From: Leptobrachium leishanense
Taxonomy: Eukaryota > Chordata > Amphibia > Anura > Megophryidae
NCBI GenBank assembly: GCA_009667805.1
Contig: CM019065.1
Coordinates: forward strand, 155,222,101-155,286,100
Direction: 5' to 3'
Length of the DNA: 64,000 bases
Below are positions 1-10,451 of this stretch, in pieces. Both the position numbers and the translations under genes were made by a program. Numbering within the stretch: the stretch's first letter is position 1; every line of letters begins with the position of its first letter. Below the pieces are notes generated by a model, which had not been told where the DNA came from, did not search any database, and saw only the letters and a program-made list of their open reading frames with translations.

Positions 1-208
1 TCATATGGGTATATTTGCGGCCCCCTGCTCATGTATGGGTATATATTTGCGGCCCCCAGCTCATGTATGGGTATATATTTGCGGCCCCCAGCTGCTCATA
101 TGGGTATATTTGCGGCCCCCTGCTCATGTATGGGTATATATTTGCGGCCCCCAGCTCATGTATGGGTATATTTGCGGCCCCCAGCTGCTCATATGGGTAT
201 TATTTATG
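1..208. repeat. Minisatellite, 28-32 base units
   Basis: Head-to-tail copies of a unit beginning CATGTATGGGTATA and ending TTTGCGGCCCCCAGCT, mixed with a shorter variant starting CATATGGG. The array starts at or before base 1 and decays after about 208. Several overlapping reading frames stay open only because the units repeat; I see no reason to call them coding. Its CATG(T/G)AT...TTTGC...CCCCCAGCT skeleton resembles the larger array at 1005-1965. Confidence 0.9.
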
Positions 209-779
209 GTATAAATTTTCCCCCAGCGAGTCTCTTCCCTCTCTGCTCAGCTGACTGTGTCTGATTGACTGTGACAGTGTGCACAGCACTGCTCACTGCT
301 GCCTGCTGACTTCTGCTGCCTCACCTTGGCACTGCAGGCCCCCCCGTCGCCCGCTGGCGTTCTAGTTCTACTCAGTCCACACTCTCAGGCAGTCAGGGAG
401 GGAGTGAGATGAGAGACCAGACCACCAGGGACAATCAGGGACCAGACCAGGTAGTAGGTTTTTTAGTAGCAACAATTTTTTAGGCTTAGCTTAAGCTATG
501 CACCGCCACCGTCGCTCTCTGCGTCCCCCTCGTGTGACACGTGACGTCACGTCTCGAGGCGACTGGTGCGAGCGGCCGCTGGCGCTGGCCAGGCATGTGA
601 TGCACACGTGCACACGCACCTTTCCCGCTCGCCTGTGATTGGATTCGGGAAGCAAGGCCAGGCAGGGAACCACGTGGTGCTTGTTGTCCCCTCCCTCTCA
701 TTGCCCCCTTCCAATCCCAGGCAGGGGCGGATCCAGAGACTAGTCTCGGGAGGGGCACTTACAGAAAATAAGGTGTTTT
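209..779. other. Unique-looking, partly CpG-rich stretch without a gene
   Basis: No gene is supported. From about 490 to 620 the sequence is rich in CpG and includes a palindromic TGACGTCA (CRE-type) core near 543-550 in a CACGTGACGTCACG context. The region sits between tandem arrays and is more likely part of a repeat than a promoter, since no exon follows it on either strand. Confidence 0.5.
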
Positions 780-1000
780 AGCAGAGAGCCCGACTCACGA
801 GAATTTACAGAGGGCCCGGCTCACAGGAGCTTACAATCTAGAGGAGCAGAGGGCCCGGCTCACAGGAGCTTACAATCTAGAGGAGCAGAGGGCACCCAGG
901 AGCTTACAATCTAGAGGAGCAGAGGGCACCCAGGAGTTTACAATCTAGAGGAGCAGAGGGCACCCCGGATTTTACAATCTAGAGGAGCAGAGAGCCCCCA
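780..1000. repeat. Short tandem array, about 35-40 base unit
   Basis: About five imperfect copies of a unit containing GGAGCTTACAATCTAGAGGAGCAGAGGG in pieces (CAGGAGCTTACAATCTAG, then AGGAGCAGAGGGC). The copies shorten toward the right and lead straight into the next array. Confidence 0.85.
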
Positions 1001-1004
1001 GCTC

Positions 1005-1965
1005 ACACATGAATTTGCCCCCAGCTCAAGGATTTGCCCAGCTCATGGATTTGCCCCCAGGTCATGGATTTGCCCAGCTCATGTATTTGCCCCCAGGTCA
1101 TGGATTTGCCCAGCACATGGATTTGCCCCCAGCTCATGGATTTGCCCCCAGGTCATGGATTTGCCCAGCTCATGGATTTGCCCCCAGGTCATGGATTTGC
1201 CCAGCACATGGATTTGCCCCCAGGTCATGGATTTGCCCAGCTCATGTATTTGCCCAGCTCATGTATTTGCCCCCAGGTCATGGATTTGCCCAGCACATGG
1301 ATTTGCCCCCAGCTCATGGATTTGCCCCCAGGTCATGGATTTGCCCAGCTCATGTATTTGCCCCCAGGTCATGGATTTGCCCAGCACATGGATTTGCCCC
1401 CAGGTCATGGATTTGCCCAGCTCATGGATTTGCCCCCAGGTCATGGATTTGCCCAGCTCATGTATTTGCCCCCAGGTCATGGATTTGCCCAGCACATGGA
1501 TTTGCCCCCAGGTCATGGATTTGCCCAGCTCATGTATTTGCCCCCAGCTCATGGATTTGCCCCCAGCTCATGGATTTGCCCAGCACATGGATTTGCCTCC
1601 AGGTCATGGATTTGCCCAGCTCATGTATTTGCCCAGCTCATGTATTTGCCCCCAGCTCATGGATTTGCCCCCAGGTCATGGATTTGCCCAGCTCATGGAT
1701 TTGCCCCCAGGTCATGGATTTGCCCAGCTCATGGATTTGCCCCCAGGTCATGGATTTGCCCCCAGGTCATGGATTTGCCCCCAGCTCATGGATTTGCCCC
1801 CAGGTCATGGATTTGCCCAGCTCATGGATTTGCTCCCAGGTCATGGATTTGCCCAGCTCATGGATTTGCCCCCAGGTCATGGATTTGCCCAGCTCATGTA
1901 TTTGCCCAGCTCATGTATTTGCCCCCAGGTCATGTATTTGCCCCAGGTCATGGATTTGCCCCCAG
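1005..1965. repeat. Minisatellite, alternating 19- and 17-base units
   Basis: Almost 1 kb of CATGGATTTGCCCCCAGGT (19 bases) alternating with CATGGATTTGCCCAGCT (17 bases), with GGAT/GTAT and GCT/CAC variants. The dimer is 36 bases, a multiple of three, which explains why frames of more than 280 codons stay open in all three plus-strand phases and one on the minus strand. Coding function is therefore not supported. Confidence 0.92.
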
Positions 1966-2000
1966 CTCTCACCTGGATTGTTGCCCCAGCTCCGGCAGGG

Positions 2001-2262
2001 GGTTGAGGGACCCAGATGCCGGGCAGCGCGGGAGCGCCTGCCCGATCTTGAACAGTCCGTCCTGTGAAGTGGATGCGGCTGTGTGCGTGCACAGCCGGTC
2101 ACGCGGTCCGGCCAGTCAGGTGGTACTGAGACTCAGTACCACCTGATTAGCCGGACCACGTGACCGGCTGCGCACGCACACAGCCGCATCCACTTCACAG
2201 GACGGACTGTTCAAGACCGGGCAGGCGCTCTCGCGCTGCCCGGCATCTGGGTCCCTCAACCC
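2001..2262. repeat. Near-perfect inverted repeat, arms about 130 bases
   Basis: The sequence from about 2001 to 2130 reappears as its reverse complement from 2132 to about 2262. The centre is TGGTACTGAG-A-CTCAGTACCA, so there is essentially no spacer. A few mismatches and small length differences occur. Such a palindrome could extrude a hairpin, and it may be the joined ends of two repeat copies. Confidence 0.88.
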
Positions 2263-4047
2263 CCGGGCCAAATCTCGGGGGTCGGACGGTCATCCGATTA
2301 CACCCTGGGCCGGCGCCCCTCACACTGGCAGGACGCCAGACAGTAAGGCGGCCGCCTGTGCCGCCTTACGTTAGCGCCGGCCCTGTACATACTGAATGCT
2401 AACTGTAACGTTCGGATATGTAAGTGTTTACGGTGGGCATGCCTCCCATATTACATCCCTAACACTAAACACGGTAAAATCTGTTAGTGCATCAGTGATT
2501 GCACTAGCTTGTGCTAGCTTACAATATTTTGCGCACCTAACATGAGAATCACAATCATTAATTAGCATTAGGATAAGTAAGGTATTACAAAGTCCTAACG
2601 CTATTTACCCCACTGATAGGCTAATCAAATTGTTACCATGTGCGAAAAGCTGGTGCTAACTGATTCCACTTTTGCAGAATCATTTAGCACCACCTAAACA
2701 CTCCCCCCTCAATAATTTTGAAACTTACCTCTCATCCCGATGCGAGAACGGTCGCCCAATCCACTCCTTCTTGCCACCGGGAGCAGAGTGATACTGGGGA
2801 CAAACAGTCCACAGTGTCCCTTCACGATCACTCCGCGGCGGTGCGCGATCTCACGAGCGTGAGATTGTGCAGGTCTCACAGATGCATTTCTAATTTCATT
2901 ATGATCAATACTGTGATGAGAGTCACTTTGGACTGGGGGTACCTGGACTTGGCTTTATGGTTGGGGGATGTGGGACTTTGGGTTAAGGGGTCTGACACAT
3001 CGTTTTATTCCCCAGCCCTTTCTTATGTCCAAGTCACCATGTGCCTACAAGGTTACAGGGTGTCTGTGTTATGTGTGAATATTGTTATTGTTATTGTCTA
3101 TGCATATCTTTTATTATGGCTAATATGATTGCTGTGTGGGTCACTGTAGCCTTTTCCAACTCCACCCCATCTGGAATATGTTTACATCTGTGACAGACTA
3201 TTGTTCTTTAGTAATGGGAAGACCTTGTCCTGTGCTTACATGGCATCCTATTGTTTCATGTCTGGTTCACTTGAGAAGGGGGACACCAGGGTGTCATTTT
3301 CCATTGGTCTCTAGGCCACTCATTGCACTGTATATTTATTTATAAAGGATTTTACCAGGAAGGATATATTTAGTTCATGTTTCGTTAAAGTCTGTCTGTC
3401 TGTTCTACCCTAAGATCTGCATGCCGCCTCATTTCTGGGGAATGCTATTACCGCTCTTTCAGTATTCCTGTACTTAAGCTTCAGCTAAGGGCTGGATAAG
3501 GTATGAAAGACTGCTCATGGGATAACGGCGGTTCGGCAAGGGAATGGCATTAGCAGATGTGAGTTGGGGTATGGAGATCTGTTACAACTACATATCCCCA
3601 TAAGAAGGATATTTGACCATTTTCATTATCCATCTTTATTACATTTACTGTATTTGAAAGACTATTTTTGCCTCTATGCTAATAATGCAGACCCCATGTG
3701 AAATTTTGTAAGAAATTTTGTTCTAGAGTTTAGAACCGATCATTTTAACAATATTTCTGTAAAGGATTACATTAGAAGTTAAAAATTGGCAAATTTACGT
3801 CATTTTAGATTGTAACCTTCACGTCCCATGGTTCAAATAAATCTTATGATGAAAAACAAAAGTTCTACATTAATTGCTTGGTAATGAAGGGGATAATTGA
3901 TACCTGAGGCAACAAAAATGTGACCTTCAGTAATGGCACTAAATGAAACCCATAGATTATGGCCACTTAAGCTGTATTGGATGATATTTGAATAACACTT
4001 TATTTTTAAGTCATTTATAAAGGAGCAGGGATTTTTTTTACCCTCAC
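2263..4047. other. Intron 11 sequence, no gene seen
   Basis: No exon or intact transposon gene is visible. A 136-codon frame at 2718-3128 has no recognisable domain. At 3340-3375 there is an orphan TTTACCAGGAAGGATA segment matching the 3' tail of the LINE at 28262-30420. The next ADAM exon, expected to carry the end of the metalloprotease domain, was not found here and should lie left of base 1. Confidence 0.6.
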
Positions 4048-4178
4048 CTGAGGCTGGCTGCCATGATGCACGAATCACCATTACAAATACAGGAACTGGA
4101 GTCATGACTCATACCCAGGTTGTGCCCCATCTCGTGAGCTACTGTAGCTCCAACTGAAGTCGATGGTTTGCTGTGATC
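4048..4178 (-). CDS. adam28: ADAM28-like exon 11: zinc-binding active site
   Basis: The reverse strand reads CCTAG|GATCAC...CTCAG|GTGAGG, a 131-base exon entering in phase 0 and leaving in phase 2. It encodes about residues 313-355 and carries [12 protein letters not shown] (about 327-338), the HExxHxxGxxHD reprolysin (M12B) motif: three zinc-binding histidines and the catalytic glutamate. CIM at about 349-351 is the Met-turn. The spacing of CxC then CIM after the motif fits ADAM28 better than ADAM8, which has a longer insert there. This is the last exon in the window. Confidence 0.93.
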
Positions 4179-4437
4179 CTAGGAAGAGAAAGAGAGTGGA
4201 CAAGCCCCCCATTAATTAGAATATGACAAAAAAACTAAATAATTGCAACAAAATGACTTAACAAAAACAAGAACACACTGAAATGTTTTATTTTAGATTA
4301 ACTAAGTACATATTCAACTGTTGTGTTACAGTTACAGGAATGTTGAATAAGTGATAAAACACAGTGGTACTCCTATACCTCTTACCCCTGCTATCCTATT
4401 TGTAAGTTACATCACAGCAGACTGGCTTAGATTCACT

Positions 4438-5550
4438 AAAGGGTCTATTCACTAAGCACTGAAATTTCAGCTTTTCACTTCAGCACAGTTAGGTGCACGA
4501 TTCCATTTTGCCGAGAGCAAGGTGAATTCACTATTCACCAGATGGTCAAGCCAAAGCCTCATGAAAAAGTTGGAAATAATTGCCGATGAGCACCGAAGTT
4601 GCCTTCGTGAAACCCACTGAACAGCAAAATAAACAAACAAAAAAAAAAACGGAACATCTCCTATTCTACTAAGGCTGGGGTCAGACCAGCGCACTTTTAA
4701 CGTGCGTTCTGGCGCACTTAATCACGGCCGCACTAGCAGCAAATGACGGGCAATGACGGCCAATATACGAAGTACGGTCGCACGAAAGTCCGGCCGCGTA
4801 ACGCAAGTGGAAAACTAACGCATTTTTTCGAGAACGCCGAACCGCTAGTACGGACGTACAGAGTGCGCAGCTGCGGCATAGCGGCGTGTTTGCGTGATTA
4901 GGAGATGTCAGACACTGCTAATGTCCAGCCTACATAACGTCCAGACGCAAAAAGAGTTTTATTGACGATCCGAAAAAAATCACGCACGAAAAATGCGCAT
5001 CGTATGACCGTTTTCGCGAATTCCGTGAAAAAATACGTCAATTCGTTCGGACGCACTTTTTTACGTTCGCGTGTAAAAATGCTTTCGTTTGACCCTAGCC
5101 TTATAGGTGTTTAAACCAATAAAAATACATTAAAAGTTTTGAAGGTCCTTTAAAAATAAATAAAAGGTCTGTTACAGAATAAAAAAAAACGCCAAATTTC
5201 ATCAAAAAAATTAAAAAGGTTCTAAAAAATAAAAAAGGTTTTTCCTAAAAATGATAAGAATACTCTTATGTTTTTACATTGAATCATAGAATACGCCTGT
5301 TTAGACCTGTCGAAAATCAGGTCATTTCGCCGACACTTGGGTGCAGTTCAGAGTTCTGTGAATAGACGAACCATTACTTCTCTATGGGAAAATTTTGCTG
5401 CTGCTGAATATAACTGAATTGCACCGTACTTCGCCATCGATTCACCTGTATTTGGCGAATTGACAGTTTAGTGAATAGACAAACTGCCACAAAATTGCAC
5501 TGAACTGTGAAATTCACTCTTTGGTGCAATTCGGTGCTTAGTGAAAACTC
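4438..5550. mobile_element. Non-autonomous DNA transposon (TIR family S), split by another element
   Basis: The left end TATTCACTAAGCACTGAA and right end TTCGGTGCTTAGTGAA are inverted versions of each other. The internal AT-rich sequence resembles 46046-46877 and the outer parts of 58012-59375. A second transposon (4670-5103) is inserted inside it. No coding capacity. The superfamily is uncertain. Confidence 0.65.
4670..5103. mobile_element. MITE-like element R1 (about 434 bases)
   Basis: Terminal inverted repeats TAAGGCTGGGGTCAGACC and TTTGACCCTAGCCTTA. A second copy with the same length and ends lies at 22880-23311. The inner TIR region contains the sub-repeat GCGCACTTTTA / CGCACTTTTTTACG. 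No open frame. Confidence 0.8.
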
Positions 5551-5589
5551 ATAAACTTCATGCTTGTGTTAATATTCCTCAGCAACCTA

Positions 5590-5769
5590 CAGGGTTATTC
5601 AGAGAGCGGTGAAAACCAGGGGAATGACTGGAGAAGTGAAAATTCTAGGTTAAAATAGCCAAACCAGAAAAATTCTCCCATTTATCTCACTTTCCAAATA
5701 GGCTATTTTGACCTAAAATTTTCAGTTCTCCAGTCATTCTCCTGCTTTTCACCTCTCTGAATAACCCTG
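5590..5769. mobile_element. Palindromic Harbinger-like MITE (family P)
   Basis: CAGGGTTATTCAGAGAG at the left and CTCTGAATAACCCTG at the right, with the two halves complementary over most of about 180 bases. Sister copies are at 24720, 39678, 44278, 52701 and 56940. The copy at 56940 has a clean TTA duplication, as PIF/Harbinger elements make. The whole element can fold into one long hairpin. Confidence 0.8.
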
Positions 5770-5925
5770 TTAATGAAAGAATAATGGATTAACATTAATA
5801 GCTTTTTGCTGCATTTCCCAAAAGACATTGCAAAAGGCAAGTAAAAGGAAAGTACGTGGAAGCTGCTTGCTGCATGTATATGCTGTATTTACATTACAGA
5901 GTAATTGCAGGTTTTAAAAATGTTA

Positions 5926-6140
5926 AAGGGACTACCACTTACATAAGCTGTAACTAGATTTATAAAACACATGCTGCTGGTTTTTATTCTTCATTTGTAG
6001 TAATAGCATGTAGAAAGGAAACATAAAATTAGGCTTTTTTATCGGTTTCCATTTCGTGAATAAGGTGGAGGAGGGAAGGTTTATATAAGGCTGCAGGAGG
6101 TCTATTGCGATCCAGGCTACCTGAGATAAGAGATGACAGC
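5926..6140. repeat. Left half of dispersed repeat X, split by LTR element A
   Basis: Begins TTAAAGGGACTACCACTTACATAA and includes CAGGCTACCTGAGATAAGAGATGACAGC before being cut. It resumes at 19961 on the other side of element A. Related copies lie at 45578-45905, 60140-60480 and 62667-62860. The TTAAAGGGAC terminus is typical of TTAA-targeting MITEs of frogs; the family assignment is inference. Confidence 0.6.
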
Positions 6141-6340
6141 TGTAATGATGTGTATGCTTCATGTTATGTATTAAGTGTATTATAGTTATGCCTAGTTCAT
6201 TCTGCATGTTAGGAAACAGTTAACAGTCATGTGATCAGGGGGCGGGGAGTGGCAGTCATTGTAAGATGGATGCTGCTGAGTAAAGTCTGTTCTCTGTCAA
6301 GCTCCTCGTTGTCTGCCAATACTTCAGTGGATTCATCACA
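6141..6340 (+). repeat. 5' LTR of element A
   Basis: Starts TGTAATGATG and ends GGATTCATCACA (TG...CA). At 200 bases it is short for a Gypsy LTR. The matching 3' LTR is in two pieces, 10413-10451 and 19796-19955. Confidence 0.92.
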
Positions 6341-6360
6341 TGGTACTAGAAGTGGGGTCA
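6341..6360 (+). promoter_or_regulatory. Probable primer-binding site of element A
   Basis: TGGTACTAGAAGTGGGGTC follows the LTR immediately, where the tRNA primer site must lie. I cannot name the matching tRNA from the sequence alone. Confidence 0.55.
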
Positions 6361-6367
6361 GAGAGAC

Positions 6368-7318
6368 ATGGCAGCAAACAGCAACACAAAGAGCATTCCT
6401 TCCCTGGAATTGGAATCAGGGAACATATCAGAAAATTGGTCAAAATGGAGGGAGCTGATAGAACTCGTGTTCGCAGGCCCAGATGCAGACAAATGGACTG
6501 ATCAACAAAAAGCAGCTAATTTCCTGATATGTGTGGGACAAAAAGGACGTGATGTGTGCAGAGCGTGGCAAGCAAGTGGGGATATCACTGCAGAGGACAA
6601 GAGAAAAACAGAGGTACTGTTTGCAAAGTTTGAAGCGTATTGCAACCCCAGGAAAAACTCTACAGTGCAAAGGAAAGTGTTCTCTGAGAGGAATCAGTGT
6701 ACAGGTGAATCTGTGGATGAATGGGTGACACAGCTGTGCTTGCTCGCCAAAGACTGTGCTTTTCATGATGCTGGAGATATGATTAAAGACCGTATTGTGA
6801 TGGGCAGTAAGTTTAAAGAAGTTCAGGAAAAGCTGCTGCAGGAAGAAGATTTAAATCTAGAGAAAGCCATAAGGATTGCTAGAGCATATGAAATGTCAAG
6901 AAAAGACATGCAGGTCCTGGGAGGAACACAGCCCCAGATCAATGCTATAGAAAATCAAAGCAGCAGATACTGGCAAGAAAGAAGACACAAAGGGATCAAA
7001 AGCAAGTACGTCACTGGGAAAAATAACACCCCAGCAACCTGTGACTATTGTGGAAACATGCACTATAGAGAAGCTGTGTGTCCTGCAAGGTGGCAGACAT
7101 GCAATAAAAAGGGACATTTTGCCAGGGTATGTAATGGGTTTTCACATACTGCAAAGACACAAAGGGCTGTACATGCCATAGAGAATAATGACGACAATGC
7201 AGGGTCAGACACAGATTGCACATCGATATACTTTGCAGCAGTACAGAAATCGCATCAGTGTGCAGATGAAGCTAATGTAACCTTACAGCTAGGGGCTGAC
7301 AAAACTCCAGTCAAATTT
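6368..7318 (+). pseudogene. Element A gag, running into a stop inside protease
   Basis: An open frame of about 317 residues beginning shortly after the primer site. The first 200 residues are a gag capsid-like region (WSKWRELIELVF... ANFLICVGQKG). From about residue 225 come Cys/His clusters, CDYCGNMH and CNKKGHFARVC, which look like degenerate nucleocapsid zinc knuckles. The frame continues without shift into the protease motif but is cut by TAA at 7319-7321, just before IDTGAQVN. In the ancestor gag, protease and pol were probably one frame. Gag packages the element RNA; this copy is probably non-functional for pol expression. Confidence 0.8.
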
Positions 7319-7321
7319 TAA

Positions 7322-8374
7322 ATAGACACAGGAGCACAAGTGAATTGTGTGCCAAGACACGTATACCTGGAATACCTCAGGAATGAATGCCCTCTGGAAA
7401 CTCAGGACCTACTGAAACTGTTGGGATATGGTGGTGAAAAGCTTAAAGTAATGGGTCGCTGTAATGTCATATGTTCTCACAAGGGATCTGAACAACTTTT
7501 ACAACTATTTGTGATCGACACACAAGCCCCAGCAGTATTAGGTCTAAAAACAAGTAAAGAGATTGGTCTTGTACAGATTATAATGACTGTGGATGGTGGG
7601 CACAGCGGTTTGTCAAAGGATGACATTAAGCGTGAGTACTGTGATCTATTCCAGGGCCTAGGGTGCCTCCCGGGGATCAGCCGTATACGTATACAAAAGG
7701 GTGCACAGCCTGTCATTCACGCACCAAGGAAAATACCTCTAACTCTGGAGAATAAAGTGCGAGAAGAACTAACTAGGATGGAAAAGCTGGGAGTAGTAAA
7801 AAGGGTCACAGAACCGTCAGAATGGGTCAGTTCTATGGTCGTGGTGGAAAAGAAAAACACAGGTGCAATCCGTATTTGCATTGACCCACGTGATTTGAAC
7901 AAAGTAATAATGAGAGAACACTACAATCTCCCCACCATTGAAAACATAGCCCACAAGCTTGTAGGGGCAACAGTGTTTAGTGTACTGGATGCTCAGTCTG
8001 GTTACTGGCAATTGCGTCTTGATGAAGCCAGCAGTTATCTGACCACTTTCAACTCTCCTTTTGGGCGATGGCGATTCACAAGGGTACCTTTCGGCATAGC
8101 GTCTGCACAGGAGATATTTCAAAAGAAATCACATGAATTGATTGATGGTCTACATGGCATGGAAGTAATAATTGATGATTTGTTGGTCTATGGAAAGGAT
8201 CGTATAGAACATGATAAAAACCTCACTGCTTTACTCCAACGATGTCGTGAGAAAAATCTGAAACTCAATCCAAACCAAATGCAAATTGGAGTAGATGAAG
8301 TTACATATTTTGGACACATACTAACCAAAGAGTGTTTGAAGCCTGATCCAAAGAAGATAACCTGCAGTTATTAA
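7322..8374 (+). pseudogene. Element A protease and reverse transcriptase
   Basis: Same frame as gag. It opens with IDTGAQVN, the aspartic protease active site, directly after the in-frame stop. RT motifs follow: RICIDPRDLNKVI, VLDAQSGYWQ, FGRWRFTRVPFGI and the catalytic box EVIIDDLLVYG. The frame closes at 8372-8374. Homologous sequence (ending GIFNYLSKF) continues in another frame from about 8360 to 8490, so an indel has broken RT from RNase H. Confidence 0.85.
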
Positions 8375-8488
8375 TATGAAGGCCCCAACTTACAGGAAGG
8401 AACTGGAGACGTCTTTGGGCATTTTCAACTATCTATCCAAATTCTCCCAAGGTCTTGCTCAGCAGACAGCACCATTACGAAGGATGCT

Positions 8489-8908
8489 ATGTGGTCTTGG
8501 GATGCAAACATGGAGAAGACTTTTGACAAAGTGAAAAAAGTGATCACTAAACATCCAGGGCCAATACTAAAATATTTTGACGTAAACTGTGACACTACGC
8601 TTCAGGTGGATGCATCTCAGTTTGGGTTAGGTGCTGTACTGATTCAACAAGGACATCCTGTGGCATATGCTTCACGTGCGCTGACTACAACACAAGCCAA
8701 CTATGCTCAGATTGAGAAGGAGATGTTGGCCATTGTGAATGGATGTGAGAAATTTCACCAGTACATATATGGGCGACCTGTGGTTGTGGAAACAGACCAC
8801 AAGCCATTGGAATACATCTTGCAGAAGCCGCTCTCTTCTGTACCTCCACGCTTGCAGAGGATGGTTATGAAATTACAGCGAGCGATACGATCTCACGGTG
8901 AAATATAA
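8489..8908 (+). pseudogene. Element A RNase H
   Basis: Back in the gag/RT frame. LQVDASQFGLGAVLIQ, PVAYASRALTTTQANYAQIEKEMLA and VVETDHKPLEYI are the standard Gypsy RNase H blocks with their acidic residues. Near 8880-8900 the homology jumps to another frame (VKYKPGKEIPMADTLSR), a further indel. Confidence 0.85.
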
Positions 8909-9503
8909 GCCTGGAAAGGAAATTCCAATGGCTGACACATTGTCTAGGGTGTTTCCAGATGGTCATGAAGCCAGAGATGAACCTGACTTGGAAGAACAGG
9001 TACATACGGTACTAGTGAATATTCCAATATCTGATGTACGACTGGAGATGATAAGACAAGATACCAAGCAGGATAAAGTACTAGAAAAACTCATACGTGT
9101 CATGTGCAATGGCTGGCCAGAAAAAAGAAAGAAGCTTTGTCCTGAGTTGCAGGGATTCTGGCCTGTGAGAAATGAACTATCCATTCATACTGATATCATA
9201 TTCATGGGAGACCGTATTCTTATTCCTAAGGCACAGCAGGCAGAAGTACTGGACCAAATTCACCAGGGACATTTGGGCATCACCCTGTGTAAGCGCAGAG
9301 CACAGGAGGTGATTTACTGGCCTAATTTGGACCTTGATATTGAGTCACTTGTGAAGAAATGTGAAACCTGCCAAACATTTCAAAAGAACAATGCAAAGGA
9401 ACCTCTCACACTGTGGAATTCTCCATCAAGGACATGGCAGAGACTGGCCACGGATATTTTTCATTTCGAAGACAATCACTACCTGATAGTAGTAGATTAT
9501 TAA
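8898..9503 (+). pseudogene. Element A integrase, N-terminal part
   Basis: Contains KPGKEIPMADTLSR, the HHCC zinc-binding region (HQGHLGITLCKRRAQ... CETCQ) and the start of the catalytic core, ATDIFHF, with the first acidic residue. The frame stops at TAA 9501-9503, directly before the still recognisable TKYFELVQL. Confidence 0.82.
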
Positions 9504-9848
9504 ACCAAATACTTTGAGCTGGTGCAGCTGAAAAATCTATCAGCATCAACAGTCATATGGGCTCTCAAAACAATACTTTCAAGACATGGAGTGTGCGAAG
9601 AACTTGTGTCTGATAATGGCCCACAATTTTCGTGTTCTGAATTCCAGTGTTTTTTGCGTGACTGGGGTGTCCGGCACATACCCACCAGTCCATATCACCC
9701 ACAGGCCAATGGGTTAGCTGAGAAGCATAGCCAAATCTATTATATGGAAAGCTCAATCATCGGGGCAGGATGTGTACCTCGGCCTGTTAAACTATCGTGC
9801 AACACCCATGGACGGTTTATGTTCACCCGCACAGTTGCTAATGGATAG
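9504..9848 (+). pseudogene. Element A integrase catalytic core, continued
   Basis: Same frame as 8898-9503 after the stop. SDNGPQFS supplies the second aspartate, and HIPTSPYHPQANGLAEK the region of the catalytic glutamate. Around 9760-9775 homology passes to the next frame. Confidence 0.8.
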
Positions 9849-10389
9849 AGCGCTGGGGACCACAGTACCTATTGCACCACATAAGTTGCAGCCTCACTCT
9901 ATCCCACAGGAGCAGGTAGCAGGTCAGAGGAACAGTAACGTGAAAAAACAAAAACTGTATTTTGACAAAAATACCAGGTCGCTTCATCCTCTCAGGGCTG
10001 GGCAAGCTGTGAGGCACAGAGTCACTGGAGATACATGGGAACCTGCTCGCATTGTCAGTGAAGCCGATTCTCCGAGATCGTATGTGATTGAAACTGAGTG
10101 TGGATCTCAACTCAGACGAAACAGGCGTCATCTTCGCCCAGACACTGCCTCGGATACTCCACTGGGGCAACCAAAAGACAAGGAAAATAAGGAGCCAAAT
10201 GAAGACCGTACGGAATTCCTGGACACGGATATAATGTCTACTGAGGACGTTGAGGACAGCATAAGTGTATCATCTTGTGATAATGCTGGAGGTGACATCG
10301 ATTCTACTGATAGTGAGCCAGCGGTTACTTTCTCCCGCTATGGTCGAGCTTTTAAACCAAAACTATGGAAAGACTTTGTATCATATTAA
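9772..10389 (+). pseudogene. Element A integrase C-terminal part and pol end
   Basis: About 205 residues starting near LGLLNYRATPMDGLCSPAQLLM, the usual post-core Gypsy motif. Next come the DKNTRSLHPLRAGQAVRHR module and an acidic, serine-rich tail. The stop at 10389 lies just upstream of the polypurine tract, so this is the natural end of pol. Confidence 0.82.
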
Positions 10390-10399
10390 GCGTTTATAC

Positions 10400-10412
10400 T
10401 TGAAGGGGAAGA
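10400..10412 (+). promoter_or_regulatory. Polypurine tract of element A
   Basis: TGAAGGGGAAGA directly precedes the TGTAATGATG start of the 3' LTR, as required for plus-strand priming. Confidence 0.7.
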
Positions 10413-10451
10413 TGTAATGATGTGTATGCTTCATGTTATGTATTAAGTGTA
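10413..10451 (+). repeat. 3' LTR of element A, first fragment
   Basis: Matches the first 39 bases of the 5' LTR and ends with TGTA, the 4-base target duplicated by element B. Confidence 0.92.

Noticed and set aside
1009..2146. Open frames of up to 370 codons with PPGHGFAQ-type repeats
   Set aside because: They exist in all three phases of the plus strand and in the minus strand because the minisatellite dimer is 36 bases long. No start context, no splice sites and no non-repetitive coding sequence.
2718..3128. 136-codon frame in intron 11
   Set aside because: No domain, no splice support and no similarity to ADAM exons; chance frame.
7652..8200. Altered RT catalytic box of element A (IIDD in place of YxDD) as a novelty
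   Set aside because: Gypsy lineages often vary the residues before DD, and the copy is already inactivated by stops and frameshifts, so nothing special can be concluded.
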